64,000 bases of DNA from positions 682,001 through 746,000 of the forward strand of contig NZ_JOEZ01000016.1 of assembly GCF_000721175.1 (NCBI RefSeq). The letters run 5' to 3'. The translations under genes and the position numbers were made by a program. Below, piece by piece: positions 1 to 8,770 of this stretch. Numbering within the stretch: position 1 is the stretch's first letter; every line of letters starts with the position of its first letter. Source of the DNA: Streptomyces anulatus. Its GTDB lineage: Bacteria > Actinomycetota > Actinomycetes > Streptomycetales > Streptomycetaceae. A model generated the notes under the pieces. That model was given only the letters and a program-made list of their open reading frames with translations. It had not been told where the DNA came from and made no database searches.

Positions 1-31
1 CATCCTGCCCTCCACGAAGGGCGCCCTGTGA
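1..31 (+). CDS. hisB: Imidazoleglycerol-phosphate dehydratase, 3' end
   Basis: Only the last nine codons and the stop are present, reading ILPSTKGAL. The tail ending in STKG(A/V)L is typical of HisB, which dehydrates imidazoleglycerol phosphate in histidine biosynthesis. The position directly ahead of hisH and priA supports this. The stop TGA at 29-31 overlaps the GTG start of the next small gene. Identity rests on so few residues that the gene order carries most of the weight. Confidence 0.75.
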   Translation, partial: ILPSTKGAL

Positions 32-195
32 CCGGTCTCAACACCATCCTGATCGTCGTCGGCCTCTTCCTGGCCGGCGGCGTCTACTCCTTCGCGAAGC
101 AGGGGATGCCCAAGGGCGTCATCGTGCTGCTGTCGATCGGCTCCGTGATGTGCCTGGTGGCGGGCATCCTGCGGATCCAGGGACTGTGGGACTGA
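28..195 (+). CDS. Small two-helix membrane protein in his operon
   Basis: This 55-residue gene starts with GTG inside the hisB stop (GTGA overlap) and ends 10 nt before hisH, so it is translated as part of the his operon. The protein has two hydrophobic stretches, about residues 5-22 and 31-48, separated by a short basic loop (AKQGMPKG), so it should be a small integral membrane protein. I do not recognise a function. Its place between hisB and hisH suggests a conserved passenger of the operon rather than a histidine enzyme. Confidence 0.75.
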   Translation: MTGLNTILIVVGLFLAGGVYSFAKQGMPKGVIVLLSIGSVMCLVAGILRIQGLWD

Positions 196-205
196 GAGGC
201 ACGCT

Positions 206-847
206 GTGACTGACACGAAGAAGGTCGTGGTCTTCGACTACGGCTTCGGCAACGTCCGTTCCGCCGAGCGGGCCCTCGCCCGCGTCGGCGCGGACGTCGA
301 GATCACCCGCGACTACGACCGCGCGATGAACGCCGACGGACTCCTCGTTCCCGGCGTCGGCGCGTTCTCCGCCTGCATGGACGGGCTGAAGCGGGCCCGC
401 GGCGACTGGATCGTCGGCCGCAGGCTCTCCGGCGGCCGTCCCGTCATGGGCATCTGCGTCGGGATGCAGATCCTGTTCGAGCGCGGCATCGAGCACGGCG
501 TGGAGACCGAGGGCCTGGACGAATGGCCCGGCACGGTCGGACCGCTCAAGGCCGACGTGGTCCCGCACATGGGGTGGAACACCGTCGAGGCCCCCGAGGA
601 CTCCCGGCTCTTCGCGGGCCTGGACGCCGACGCCCGGTACTACTTCGTGCACTCCTACGCGGCGCACGACTGGTCCCTGGAAGTGACCAACGCCAAGATC
701 CGTGCCCCCAAGGTCACCTGGGCCACGCACGGCGAACGGTTCGTGGCCGCCGTGGAGAACGGTGCGCTGTGGGCCACCCAGTTCCACCCCGAGAAGTCCG
801 GCGATGCCGGCGCCCAGCTGCTGACCAACTGGATCGAGACGCTGTAA
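206..847 (+). CDS. hisH: Imidazole glycerol phosphate synthase, glutaminase subunit HisH
   Basis: This is a class I glutamine amidotransferase of 213 residues. It hydrolyses glutamine and passes ammonia to HisF to make imidazoleglycerol phosphate and AICAR. The nucleophile elbow GICVGMQ places the catalytic cysteine at residue 84, and QFHPEKS gives His194 and Glu196. The N-terminus [13 protein letters not shown] is typical of HisH. The GTG start follows a weak GAGAGG ribosome site. The stop TAA shares one base with the priA ATG (TAATG), which implies translational coupling. Confidence 0.97.
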   Translation: MTDTKKVVVFDYGFGNVRSAERALARVGADVEITRDYDRAMNADGLLVPGVGAFSACMDGLKRARGDWIVGRRLSGGRPVMGICVGMQILFERGIEHGVETEGLDEWPGTVGPLKADVVPHMGWNTVEAPEDSRLFAGLDADARYYFVHSYAAHDWSLEVTNAKIRAPKVTWATHGERFVAAVENGALWATQFHPEKSGDAGAQLLTNWIETL

Positions 848-1572
848 TGCCGAAGCTTGAACTGCTCCCCGCCGTCGACGTCCGCGACGGCCAGGCCGTC
901 CGCCTCGTGCACGGCGAGTCCGGCTCCGAGACCTCCTACGGCTCCCCGCTGGAGGCCGCCCTCGCCTGGCAGCGCGCCGGCGCCGAGTGGCTGCACCTCG
1001 TCGACCTGGACGCCGCCTTCGGCACCGGCGACAACCGCGCCCTGATCGCCGAGGTCGCCGGGGCCATGGACATCAAGGTCGAGCTGTCCGGCGGCATCCG
1101 CGACGACGCCTCGCTCGCCGCCGCCCTCGCCACCGGCTGCCGCCGGGTCAACCTCGGCACCGCCGCCCTGGAGACCCCCGAGTGGGTCGCCAAGGTCATC
1201 GCCGAGCACGGCGACAAGATCGCCGTCGGCCTCGACGTCCGCGGCACCACCCTGCGCGGCCGGGGCTGGACCCGCGACGGCGGCGACCTCTACGAGACCC
1301 TCGCCCGCCTCGACGCCGAGGGCTGCGCCCGCTACGTCGTCACCGACATCGCCAAGGACGGCACCCTTCAGGGCCCCAACCTGGCCCTGCTGCGGGACGT
1401 CTGCGCCGTCACCGACCGCCCGGTCGTCGCCTCCGGGGGCGTCTCCTCCCTCGCCGACCTCCGCGCCATCTCCCTCCTCGTCCCCGAAGGCGTCGAGGGC
1501 GCGATCGTCGGCAAGGCGCTGTACGCGAAGGCCTTCACGCTGGAAGAGGCCCTCAAGGCGGTCGCCGCATGA
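847..1572 (+). CDS. priA: Bifunctional HisA/TrpF isomerase PriA
   Basis: The 241-residue (beta/alpha)8-barrel opens with [15 protein letters not shown], which gives Asp11 and the phosphate-contacting Arg19. The second acid lies in TDIAKDGT (Asp171), and the loop [10 protein letters not shown] carries Trp141. In actinobacteria this family isomerises both ProFAR (histidine) and phosphoribosyl anthranilate (tryptophan). No trpF is present with the trp genes of this window, which fits the dual role. It overlaps hisH by one base and the downstream Rid gene by four. Dual activity is inferred from family and context. Confidence 0.93.
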   Translation: MPKLELLPAVDVRDGQAVRLVHGESGSETSYGSPLEAALAWQRAGAEWLHLVDLDAAFGTGDNRALIAEVAGAMDIKVELSGGIRDDASLAAALATGCRRVNLGTAALETPEWVAKVIAEHGDKIAVGLDVRGTTLRGRGWTRDGGDLYETLARLDAEGCARYVVTDIAKDGTLQGPNLALLRDVCAVTDRPVVASGGVSSLADLRAISLLVPEGVEGAIVGKALYAKAFTLEEALKAVAA

Positions 1573-1991
1573 CCGATTCCCCCGAGCCCACCGCCACCGG
1601 CGCCGTACGCCGGATCTCCACCGGCGCGCCCTGGGAGGAGAAGTTCGGCTACTCCCGAGCCGTCGAGCTGCCCAACGGGCTCGTCCTGGTCGCCGGCTGC
1701 ACCTCCGTGGTGAACGGCCAGATCTCCGCGGGCTCCCCCTACGAGCAGGCGATCACCTCCTTCGACGTCGCGTTCGCGGCGCTGGAGCAGGTCGGCCTCA
1801 CCCGTGAGGACGTCGTCCGCACCCGGATGTACATCACCCACGCCCGGGACGTGGAGGACATCGGCCGCGCCCACAAGGAGCTGTTCGACGCCGTGCGCCC
1901 CGCCGCCTCCATGATCATCGTGTCCGGTTTCGTGGACCCGAGCCTGGTCGTCGAGGTCGAGGTCGAGGCCTACCGGGGAGGCGCGAAGTGA
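1569..1991 (+). CDS. Rid-family (YjgF/YER057c) protein
   Basis: The 140-residue protein has the Rid fold signature, including [22 protein letters not shown] and a C-terminal VEVEVEAY strand. Archetypal RidA deaminates reactive enamine/imine intermediates and needs an arginine in a PARS/PART motif. Here the matching stretch is RPAASM, so that arginine is missing and the protein probably belongs to another Rid subgroup. It is coupled on both sides by 4-nt overlaps (ATGA with priA, GTGA with hisF). Whether it protects a histidine-pathway intermediate is an inference from position only. Confidence 0.88.
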   Translation: MTDSPEPTATGAVRRISTGAPWEEKFGYSRAVELPNGLVLVAGCTSVVNGQISAGSPYEQAITSFDVAFAALEQVGLTREDVVRTRMYITHARDVEDIGRAHKELFDAVRPAASMIIVSGFVDPSLVVEVEVEAYRGGAK

Positions 1992-2743
1992 GCCTCGCCG
2001 TACGCGTCATCCCCTGCCTGGACGTCGACAACGGCCGGGTCGTCAAGGGCGTCAACTTCCAGAACCTGCGCGATGCGGGCGACCCCGTCGAGATGGCCAA
2101 GCTGTACGACGCCGAGGGCGCCGACGAGCTGACCTTCCTCGACATCACCGCCTCCAGCGGCGACCGCGAGACGACCTACGACGTGGTCCGCCGCACCGCC
2201 GAGCAGGTCTTCATCCCGCTCACCGTCGGCGGCGGCGTCCGCACCCCGGACGACGTCGACAAGCTGCTGCGCGCCGGGGCCGACAAGGTCGGCGTCAACA
2301 CCGCCGCCATCGCCCGCCCCGACCTCATCCGCGAGATCGCCGAACGCTTCGGCCGCCAGGTCCTGGTGCTCTCCGTCGACGCCCGCCGCACCCCGGAGGG
2401 CACCTTCGAGGTCACCACGCACGGCGGCCGCAAGAGCACCGGCATCGACGCCGTCGAGTGGGCGCACCGGGCCGCCGAGCTGGGCGCGGGCGAGATCCTG
2501 CTCAACTCGATGGACGCCGACGGCACCAAGGACGGCTACGACACCGAGATGATCGAGGCGGTACGGAAGCACGTCACCGTCCCCGTCATCGCCTCCGGCG
2601 GCGCGGGCCGGCTCGCCGACTTCGCCCCGGCGATCGAGGCGGGGGCCGACGCGGTGCTCGCCGCGTCCGTCTTCCACTTCGGCGACCTGCGGATCTCCGA
2701 GGTCAAGGGCGCCCTGCGGGAGGCGGGACACCTGGTCCGCTGA
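1988..2743 (+). CDS. hisF: Imidazole glycerol phosphate synthase, cyclase subunit HisF
   Basis: The 251-residue (beta/alpha)8-barrel begins [13 protein letters not shown], with catalytic Asp12, and has the second acid at Asp131 in VLSVDARR. It uses ammonia from HisH to cyclise PRFAR. It starts at a GTG overlapping the Rid gene stop. It is the last gene of this his segment; hisI lies 6.7 kb further on. The TGA stop (2741-2743) sits inside the CTGAG that appears to be the target duplication of the miniature element that follows, so the element inserted right at the gene end. Confidence 0.97.
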   Translation: MSLAVRVIPCLDVDNGRVVKGVNFQNLRDAGDPVEMAKLYDAEGADELTFLDITASSGDRETTYDVVRRTAEQVFIPLTVGGGVRTPDDVDKLLRAGADKVGVNTAAIARPDLIREIAERFGRQVLVLSVDARRTPEGTFEVTTHGGRKSTGIDAVEWAHRAAELGAGEILLNSMDADGTKDGYDTEMIEAVRKHVTVPVIASGGAGRLADFAPAIEAGADAVLAASVFHFGDLRISEVKGALREAGHLVR

Positions 2744-2744
2744 G

Positions 2745-2911
2745 AGCCTGTCGGGTGGTCTTCGACCGGAAACGGAAAGCGGACGCGGTCCGGTGCGTGC
2801 GGTTCCAAGGCGCCGAGAGGTCCTCGTAGCGGAGCTGCCAGGGCGTTTCGGCAACGCCGGAAGCGTGCGTGCCAGGGCATGGCCGCCCGGTCAGAGGCCA
2901 CCCGACAGGCT
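2745..2911 (+). mobile_element. Miniature inverted-repeat element, copy A
   Basis: The ends AGCCTGTCGGGTGG (2745-2758) and CCACCCGACAGGCT (2898-2911) are a perfect 14-bp inverted repeat. The 167-bp interior carries the family core CTCGTAGCGGAGC and CGGAAGCGTGCGTGCC, and there is no transposase. The flanks are CTGAG on the left (2740-2744) and GTGAG on the right, a nearly perfect target duplication that includes the hisF stop. A close relative lies at 37894-38054 in the opposite orientation. The structure fits a MITE mobilised in trans; the parent transposase is not in this window. Confidence 0.8.
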
Positions 2912-2934
2912 GTGAGGCCCGGCCGAGCACAGCA

Positions 2935-2972
2935 GGCGGTATCACCGGTCTTCCGAGGCCGGTGATACCGCC
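2935..2972. terminator. Hairpin with 14-bp perfect stem
   Basis: GGCGGTATCACCGG at 2935-2948 pairs with CCGGTGATACCGCC at 2959-2972 around a 10-nt loop. No T-tract follows, as is common for Streptomyces terminators. It probably was the hisF terminator before copy A inserted between the gene and the hairpin. It could instead be an operator for the lipase gene 134 bp downstream. Confidence 0.6.
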
Positions 2973-3106
2973 GATGCGTATCCGCGGGATGTGGCGTGAG
3001 AGTGGCGAACGACGCCGGCAGCCACGCGGCGCACCCCGAGGCCCCCGGACGACGGGCCGGAGGTCCCCGCGTGGCGCGGTCCCGCCACCACCGAGAGGAT
3101 CCCCCC

Positions 3107-4027
3107 GTGCAGCAGCACCTCCCCTCCGGCACCATCCCCCCGCGCCCGAGCCGCCCCCGTACGCTCGCGGGTCTGCTGACCGCCGCCGCGGCCACCGCCG
3201 GTCTCCTGATGACCGCTCTGGTCCCGGGCGCCCAGGCCGCCGACAACCCCTACGAGCGCGGCCCGGCCCCCACCAACGCGTCCATCGAGGCGAGCCGGGG
3301 CTCGTACGCCACCTCGCAGACCTCCGTCTCCTCGCTCGTCGTGAGCGGGTTCGGCGGCGGCACCATCTACTACCCGACGTCCACCGCCGACGGCACCTTC
3401 GGTGCGGTCGTCATCTCGCCAGGCTTCACCGCCTACGAGTCCTCCATCGCCTGGCTCGGCCCGCGCCTGGCCTCGCAGGGCTTCGTGGTCTTCACCATCG
3501 ACACCAACACCACGCTCGACCAGCCCGACAGCCGGGGCCGCCAACTCCTCTCCGCACTGGACTACCTGACCCAGCGCAGCTCGGTACGGACCCGGGTCGA
3601 CGCCTCCCGGCTCGGCGTGATGGGCCACTCGATGGGCGGCGGCGGCTCGCTGGAGGCCGCCAAGAGCCGTACGTCGCTGAAGGCGGCGATCCCGCTGACC
3701 GGCTGGAACACGGACAAGACCTGGCCCGAACTGCGCACGCCCACCCTGGTGGTGGGGGCGGACGGCGACTCGGTGGCCCCGGTCGCCACGCACTCCGAGC
3801 CCTTCTACCGGTCGCTGCCCGGGTCGCTGGACAAGGCGTACCTGGAGCTGCGCAACGCCTCGCACTTCACGCCGAACTCCTCCAACACCACGATCGCGAA
3901 GTACAGCATCTCGTGGCTGAAGCGATTCATCGACAACGACACCCGTTACGAGCAGTTCCTCTGCCCGCTCCCGCAGCCGAGCCTGACCATCGCGGAGTAC
4001 CGGGGCAACTGCCCGCACACCGCGTAA
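3107..4027 (+). CDS. Secreted cutinase-like lipase / polyester hydrolase
   Basis: The 306-residue alpha/beta hydrolase has a signal peptide of about 44 residues ending GAQA. The nucleophile is in GHSMGGGG (Ser175), the acid in GADGDS (Asp221) and the histidine in ASHFTPN (His253). In mature numbering these are Ser131, Asp177 and His209, the same as in the Streptomyces exfoliatus lipase structure. The oxyanion-hole stretch SPGFTAYE and the Trp in TGWNTDK are those of bacterial cutinases that act on PET-like polyesters. A C-terminal Cys pair (CPLPQ...GNCPH) should form a disulfide. The GTG start follows GAGAGG; the upstream in-frame GTG at 2996 gives no better signal sequence. Activity on polyesters is inferred. 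Confidence 0.93.
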   Translation: MQQHLPSGTIPPRPSRPRTLAGLLTAAAATAGLLMTALVPGAQAADNPYERGPAPTNASIEASRGSYATSQTSVSSLVVSGFGGGTIYYPTSTADGTFGAVVISPGFTAYESSIAWLGPRLASQGFVVFTIDTNTTLDQPDSRGRQLLSALDYLTQRSSVRTRVDASRLGVMGHSMGGGGSLEAAKSRTSLKAAIPLTGWNTDKTWPELRTPTLVVGADGDSVAPVATHSEPFYRSLPGSLDKAYLELRNASHFTPNSSNTTIAKYSISWLKRFIDNDTRYEQFLCPLPQPSLTIAEYRGNCPHTA

Positions 4028-4037
4028 ACCCGGCGCT

Positions 4038-4083
4038 CCGGGCCCTGCCGCACTGTGCTCCGGCACAATGCGGCAGGGCCCGG
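4038..4083. terminator. Long hairpin terminator after lipase
   Basis: CCGGGCCCTGCCGCA (4038-4052) pairs perfectly with TGCGGCAGGGCCCGG (4069-4083). Inside, TGTGC and GCACA extend the stem around a TCCG loop, with one mismatch between the two helices. It starts 10 nt after the lipase stop and should end that transcript and insulate the next gene. Confidence 0.8.
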
Positions 4084-4160
4084 GCTGGGAGCGCGCACCG
4101 CACCGGGCCGTCCCCGCGCGGGACCCGGACACGGCGCTTCCACCCTCGCCGACACGAACG

Positions 4161-4166
4161 TACGGT
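4161..4166 (+). promoter_or_regulatory. -10 box TACGGT, leaderless start
   Basis: TACGGT matches the actinobacterial -10 pattern TAnnnT and ends exactly six bases before the GTG at 4173. This geometry places transcription start at or next to the start codon and supports 4173 as the true start of the regulator. Confidence 0.5.
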
Positions 4167-4172
4167 GCCGGT

Positions 4173-7091
4173 GTGACCCCATCGACGACCGTGCGCAGTC
4201 CGCTCCGGCTGTACGGCCGGGACGATGAACTAGCCATTGTGAGAAGCCTGTTGGAGCTGTTGTGGCGGGGCGACGGAGGTGCGCTCGTGCTGGCCGCGCC
4301 ACCCGGTCTCGGCCGTACGGCGCTGCTGCGCGCGTCAGCCGACGCGCACCGCGACCGGGGCCCCGTGCTGTACGCCACGGCCGCCCGCGCCGAACGGTCC
4401 GTGCCGGGTGGCGGGCTGGGCGCCCTGCTCGGCCCGTCCCTCGCAGCCGGCCCTCCGTACCCCGTCATCACGCCCGGGGCGCTGGCCGGCCGACTGCGGG
4501 AACCGGACGCCGGGCGGCCCCTGTTGGTCTGCGCCGACGACGCGCACGCCTGGGACCCGGCGTCCCGGTCCGCCCTCGCCCACGCGGCCCACGGGCTGGG
4601 CCCGGGCAGCCGGACCGCCGTCCTCCTCACGGCCACCGACGGCACCGCCTTCGCCGGGCTGCCCACGCTCCACCTCGCGCCCCTGGACGAGGGCGCGGCC
4701 TCGGCGCTCCTGGACCGGCTGACCGGCGGTACGGAGGGGCTCGACCCGGTCGTGCGCGCCGAACTCCTCCGCGAGGCGGCCGGAAACCCCCGCCTGCTCG
4801 CCGGACTCACCGGCCGCCTCACCCCGGACCAGCTCGCCGGCCGCAGCCCGCTGCCCTATCCGCTGCCCGGCGGCGAAGCGGTGCTGGCCGCCTACGCCGA
4901 ACGCCTCGACGGCCTCCCGGACCGGACCCGCACCCTGCTCCTGCTCGCCGCCGCGGCCCAGGAGCACGAGCCGGACGGCGCCGGGGCGGACGCCCTGCTC
5001 CTGCTGCGCGCGGGCACCCGCAGCCAACTGCCCCGGACCTTCCTCGACCGGGCCCTGTTCGGTGGCACGGTCACCGACGGTCTCCTCCAACGGGCGGGCA
5101 GCCGCGTCCACTTCGCCCACCGTCTCGTCGCCCGTGCCGTACTCCACCACGCCCCTCGGCCCCACCGCAGCGCCGCCCACGAACTGCTCGCCACGCTGCT
5201 GACGGAGACCGGCGACCGGGCCTGGGCCGCTCGGGCGGACGAGGCCAGGGTGGCTCCGTTGGCTCCGGCGGCTCCGGCGGCCGAGCAGGGCACCACGGCC
5301 GCCTTAACGCCCTGGCCGGGCGCCAACCCGTCGCCCTCGCCGGGCGCCTCGCCCGCCGCACCCCCGCCCGGCCCGCCCGTGCCGCTGGCCGCTCTCGTCC
5401 AGCGGGCCTGTGCCGCGCCAGGGCCGGACGCCGCGCTGGCCGCCCGGCTCGAAGCGGCCGCCGTCGCCCCCTTCCCGCACGCCGAACGCTCCGCGGCCCT
5501 GGTCCGCGCCGCCCTGCTCTCCACCGGACCGGCGCTGCGGGCGGCCCGGTTCGCCGCGGCGGCCGAGCAGGCGTGCCTGGCGGGCGACCCGTCCCTGGCC
5601 CGGGCCCTGCTGGCCAGGACCGGACCCCGGGCGCCCGGCGCGGCGGGTCCGGTGACCGAGCCCGCGCGCGGCCTCGCCCCGTACGTCCACGGCATGCTCG
5701 CCCTGCGCTCCGGGCCCGCCGCCGACGCCCACGAAGCGCTGCTCGCCGGGGCCGCGCTCCTCGCGCCGTACGATCCCCGCCGGGCCCTCGACGCCCTCCT
5801 CGGCGCGGCCGAGGCCGCCTGGGCGGCGGGCGACGCGCTCGGTTACCTCGACGCCATGAACCGCCTCGCCCGCACCCCGGTGGACGCGGACCTGGAGCAC
5901 TACCGGGCCGGCATGTGCGCCGTACTCGAAGGCCGTACCGCCGAGGGGCACGCCCTGCTCCGCCACTGCCTCGACCCCGCCGGGGACCCTGGCGCCCCGG
6001 CCGCGCTGCTGCGGGCCGGGGTCGCGGCCCTGGTCCTCGGGGACGTCGCCGCAGCCTGCCGCGCCGGCGCCCGCGCGCTCGCCGCCGTACGGACCAGGGG
6101 GCCTGACGCGCTGCTGCCCCAGGCCCTCGAACACCTCGCCTACGCCGAGCTGCGGGCCGGGCGGCACGCCGGTGCGCGGGCCCACGCCCTGGAGGGGCTG
6201 CACGCCGCCCGACGTACGGGGCAGCCAAACGGCTCCGCCCATCTGCACGCCGTGCTCGCCCTCGCCGCTTCCGTGGAGGGGCCCGCCGAGGCGTGCGCCG
6301 CGCACGGCGACGCCGCGCTGGCCGGGGCGGGGCCGCACGGCCTATCCCAGGCCGTCACCCTCGCCACCTGGGCACGGGCCCGCGCCGACCTGGCCTCCGG
6401 GCGGCCCGGTGAGGCGGCCGCCCGGCTCGCCCCGCTGGTCGGGACCGGCCCGGGCCGGGGCCACTTCGCCGTCCGGACGCTCGCCGTGCCCTGCTGGGTC
6501 GAGGCTGCCGTGCTGAGCGGCCTGCAGTCCGGGGAGACCTGCGAACTCCAGGCCGCCGTCGACGAGTTCGCGTCCTGGACCGCCCGGACCGCCGACCCGG
6601 GAGCGCCCGCCCAACTGGCCCGCTGCCGGGCCCTGCTGGCCCCCGCCGACGAGGCCGACGCCCGCTACGCCGAGGCCCTGGCCCACCACGGCCGGGCGGG
6701 CGGCGACTTCGAACGGGCCCGCACCCAACTGCTGTACGGGCAGTGGCTGCGCCGCCGCCGGCGTACCCGCGAGGCCCGCGGCCCGCTGCGCGACGCCCTG
6801 GTCGCCTTCCAGCGCTGCTCGGCCCGCGCCTGGGCCGACAGGGCGGCCGGGGAACTGCGGGCGGCGGGGGAGCCGGTCGGAGCCCGGCGGGCCGCGGCCG
6901 ACGAACCGCTGGCGGCGCTCACTCCCCAGCAGCAGCGCATCGCCCGCTGCGTCGCCGAGGGGGCCACCAACCGCGAGGTGGCGCTGCGGCTGTCGCTCAG
7001 CCCGCGCACGGTCGACCACCACCTCCGCAATGTCTTCGCCGCCCTCGGCATCCGCTCCCGCACCGAACTGGCCCGGCTGCTCGCCGCCTAG
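4173..7091 (+). CDS. Large ATP-binding LuxR-family (LAL/MalT-like) regulator
   Basis: The protein has 972 residues. Near the N-terminus LYGRDDELA leads into an AAA-type NTPase. The Walker A equivalent reads APPGLGRTAL, so the first Gly and the Lys of GxxxxGK(T/S) are replaced by Ala and Arg, and Walker B is PLLVCADDAHAWD. A long Ala/Leu-rich helical repeat region follows, and the C-terminus is a LuxR-type HTH (LTPQQQRIARCVAEGATNRE onward, about the last 60 residues). It should be a cytoplasmic transcription activator. The altered P-loop may reduce nucleotide binding. The target is unknown; the neighbouring lipase is a possible one. Confidence 0.9.
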   Translation: MTPSTTVRSPLRLYGRDDELAIVRSLLELLWRGDGGALVLAAPPGLGRTALLRASADAHRDRGPVLYATAARAERSVPGGGLGALLGPSLAAGPPYPVITPGALAGRLREPDAGRPLLVCADDAHAWDPASRSALAHAAHGLGPGSRTAVLLTATDGTAFAGLPTLHLAPLDEGAASALLDRLTGGTEGLDPVVRAELLREAAGNPRLLAGLTGRLTPDQLAGRSPLPYPLPGGEAVLAAYAERLDGLPDRTRTLLLLAAAAQEHEPDGAGADALLLLRAGTRSQLPRTFLDRALFGGTVTDGLLQRAGSRVHFAHRLVARAVLHHAPRPHRSAAHELLATLLTETGDRAWAARADEARVAPLAPAAPAAEQGTTAALTPWPGANPSPSPGASPAAPPPGPPVPLAALVQRACAAPGPDAALAARLEAAAVAPFPHAERSAALVRAALLSTGPALRAARFAAAAEQACLAGDPSLARALLARTGPRAPGAAGPVTEPARGLAPYVHGMLALRSGPAADAHEALLAGAALLAPYDPRRALDALLGAAEAAWAAGDALGYLDAMNRLARTPVDADLEHYRAGMCAVLEGRTAEGHALLRHCLDPAGDPGAPAALLRAGVAALVLGDVAAACRAGARALAAVRTRGPDALLPQALEHLAYAELRAGRHAGARAHALEGLHAARRTGQPNGSAHLHAVLALAASVEGPAEACAAHGDAALAGAGPHGLSQAVTLATWARARADLASGRPGEAAARLAPLVGTGPGRGHFAVRTLAVPCWVEAAVLSGLQSGETCELQAAVDEFASWTARTADPGAPAQLARCRALLAPADEADARYAEALAHHGRAGGDFERARTQLLYGQWLRRRRRTREARGPLRDALVAFQRCSARAWADRAAGELRAAGEPVGARRAAADEPLAALTPQQQRIARCVAEGATNREVALRLSLSPRTVDHHLRNVFAALGIRSRTELARLLAA

Positions 7092-7190
7092 GCGTGTTTC
7101 GAAAGTCCCGCCTGCTCGGCGGCGTCTGGCACGCACGCTCGCCGCGTTGTCGGGATCACCCCGATACATCCAGTATCGGGGCGACCCTCC
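7092..7190. mobile_element. Partial miniature element, copy D
   Basis: Directly after the TAG stop of the LuxR-family gene comes GCGTGTTTCGAAAGTCCCGC and then TGGCACGCACGCTCGCCGCG, which is the reverse-orientation core shared with copies A, B and C. It ends in a 9-bp hairpin, CCCCGATAC (7159-7167) with GTATCGGGG (7173-7181). No matching right terminal repeat is visible before the next gene, so this copy looks truncated or belongs to a diverged subfamily. The left junction is again at a stop codon, within CTAG. Confidence 0.6.
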
Positions 7191-7205
7191 GCCTTGCAGG
7201 CCGCC

Positions 7206-8489
7206 ATGCCACAGGTCGTACGTCCGCGGATCGGGGCGCTGCACGGGCCGCCCCCGGCGACGCCGTTGCCCCACCGCTTCCGGTCCCTGGCCGACCGCGA
7301 GTCCGTCGAGGTGCTGCACCGGGCCGCCCGGGTCCTCGTCGCGTCGCTGTCGGCCCTCACCGACCGGCTCGTCGAAGCCCTGTACGCGCAGGAGCCCGGC
7401 TACCGGGCGGCGATCGAGTCCGACCGGGCCGAGGTCTGGCAGGAGGTCCACCAGTCGCTGCGGCACAACGTGGGCTCTCTGATCCAGCCCCGGGAGTTCC
7501 GGGAGCCCGCCCACCGCACCTCCCGCTGGATCGGCGAGATCCGCGCCGAACAGGGCGTACCGCTCGACGCCGTTCTGCACGCCTTCCGGATGGGCGGCGC
7601 GATGGTCTGGCAGGACCTCGTGGACGAGACCGCCCGGCGCGACCCCGACGACGTCCGGCTGCTCGTCCATGTCGCCGCCGACGTGTGGAACTTCGTCGAC
7701 GAGCACTGCGGGATCGTCGCGGACGCCTACCGGCAGGCCGAGCGGCGGCTGTCCTGGCGGCGCGAGAACCGGCAGCGGCTCATGGTCGCCGCCCTGCTGG
7801 ACGGCACCGCCCGGATCGCGGACCTCGCCGAGGCGGCCGCGATGCTGGGCCTGCCGGAGCACGGCCGCTACGCCGTGCTCGCGGTGGCCGCCGCCCCACG
7901 CGGGCAGCGATCCACCGCCCGCCCGCCGCTGGCGCCGCCCGCCGCCGTACTGGACGCGACGGTGCTCTGGCACCCGGGCCCGGAGGCCGGGTTCGCGATC
8001 CTGCCGCTGGCGGGCCTGCCCGGCGAGCTGAGCGCGCTGGCCGCCGCACTGGACGTCCCGGCCGGCGCCCGGGCCGGGATCGGCTCCGCCGTCGAGGGGC
8101 TGGCCGCGCTCGGCGACGCCCGGCGGCTGGCGGAGACCGCGCTGCGCGCCTGCCCCGCGTCCGGGGGCACCGTCCTGCTCGACGAGCACCTCCCGGACGC
8201 CCTGGTGGTGACCTCCCCGACCCTCGCCGGGGCGCTCGCCGACCGGGTGCTGGGCCCGCTGGACCGCCTGGACCCCGCCGACCGCGACGTCATCGTGGAG
8301 ACCCTCACCGCCTGGCTGGACACGGACGGCTCGGCGCAGCGGGCGGGCGCGAAGCTCTACTGCCACCGCAACACCGTCCTCAACCGCCTCCGCCGCTTCG
8401 AGCAGCTCACCGGCCGCTGCCTCACCCGCCCCCGGGACGCGGTTGAGGTCTCGCTCGCCCTGGCCGCGCGACGGCTCCTGGGCACTTGA
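7206..8489 (+). CDS. PucR/CdaR-type transcriptional regulator
   Basis: The 427-residue protein ends in the PucR C-terminal HTH (LTAWLDTDGSAQRAGAKLYC, then HRNTVLNRLRRFEQLTG), the form found in actinobacterial CdaR-like regulators. The N-terminal two thirds is a helical sensor region (SALTDRLVEALYA, EIRAEQGVPLDAVLHAFRMG) seen in many Streptomyces relatives. I chose ATG 7206; a TTG at 7194 is also in frame. No clear ribosome site is visible because the upstream region is the truncated element, so expression signals may have been changed by that insertion. Ligand and targets are unknown. Confidence 0.85.
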   Translation: MPQVVRPRIGALHGPPPATPLPHRFRSLADRESVEVLHRAARVLVASLSALTDRLVEALYAQEPGYRAAIESDRAEVWQEVHQSLRHNVGSLIQPREFREPAHRTSRWIGEIRAEQGVPLDAVLHAFRMGGAMVWQDLVDETARRDPDDVRLLVHVAADVWNFVDEHCGIVADAYRQAERRLSWRRENRQRLMVAALLDGTARIADLAEAAAMLGLPEHGRYAVLAVAAAPRGQRSTARPPLAPPAAVLDATVLWHPGPEAGFAILPLAGLPGELSALAAALDVPAGARAGIGSAVEGLAALGDARRLAETALRACPASGGTVLLDEHLPDALVVTSPTLAGALADRVLGPLDRLDPADRDVIVETLTAWLDTDGSAQRAGAKLYCHRNTVLNRLRRFEQLTGRCLTRPRDAVEVSLALAARRLLGT

Positions 8490-8552
8490 GGGACCCCGCA
8501 GCGGACGAAGTCCGCGACCACCCGAAAACGGCGCAACAAATATTGCGCAATT

Positions 8553-8736
8553 TGTCACCTCCGTGTCGACGCTCTTCACCTACGCCATCGCCCCGCTCAG
8601 CTACCCCGTCACCGGGGCCGCCGTCGCCTTGTGGGGCACCGGGCCGGTCTTCGCGGTCAGCGCGGCGGTGTGCGCGGCCGGCGGCGCGATGGGCCTGACC
8701 GTCACCGCGCTCCGCCGCGCCGAACTGCCCCGCTGA
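8553..8736 (+). pseudogene. C-terminal remnant of an MFS transporter
   Basis: The frame ending at TGA 8734-8736 reads VTSVSTLFTYAIAPLSYPVT, then GAAVALWGTGPVFAVSAAVC and a basic tail. That is two transmembrane helices of the type that close a 12-TM major facilitator protein. No start or upstream transporter sequence exists; the frame runs back into the preceding regulator in another frame. Immediately upstream is an AT-rich palindrome ATTGCGCAAT (8542-8551), unusual for this GC-rich region, which may mark the deletion or insertion junction. Family assignment is from helix pattern only. Confidence 0.5.
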
Positions 8737-8770
8737 CCCGGGGCCCGCAACCGCCCCGGGGCCCCGGGCC

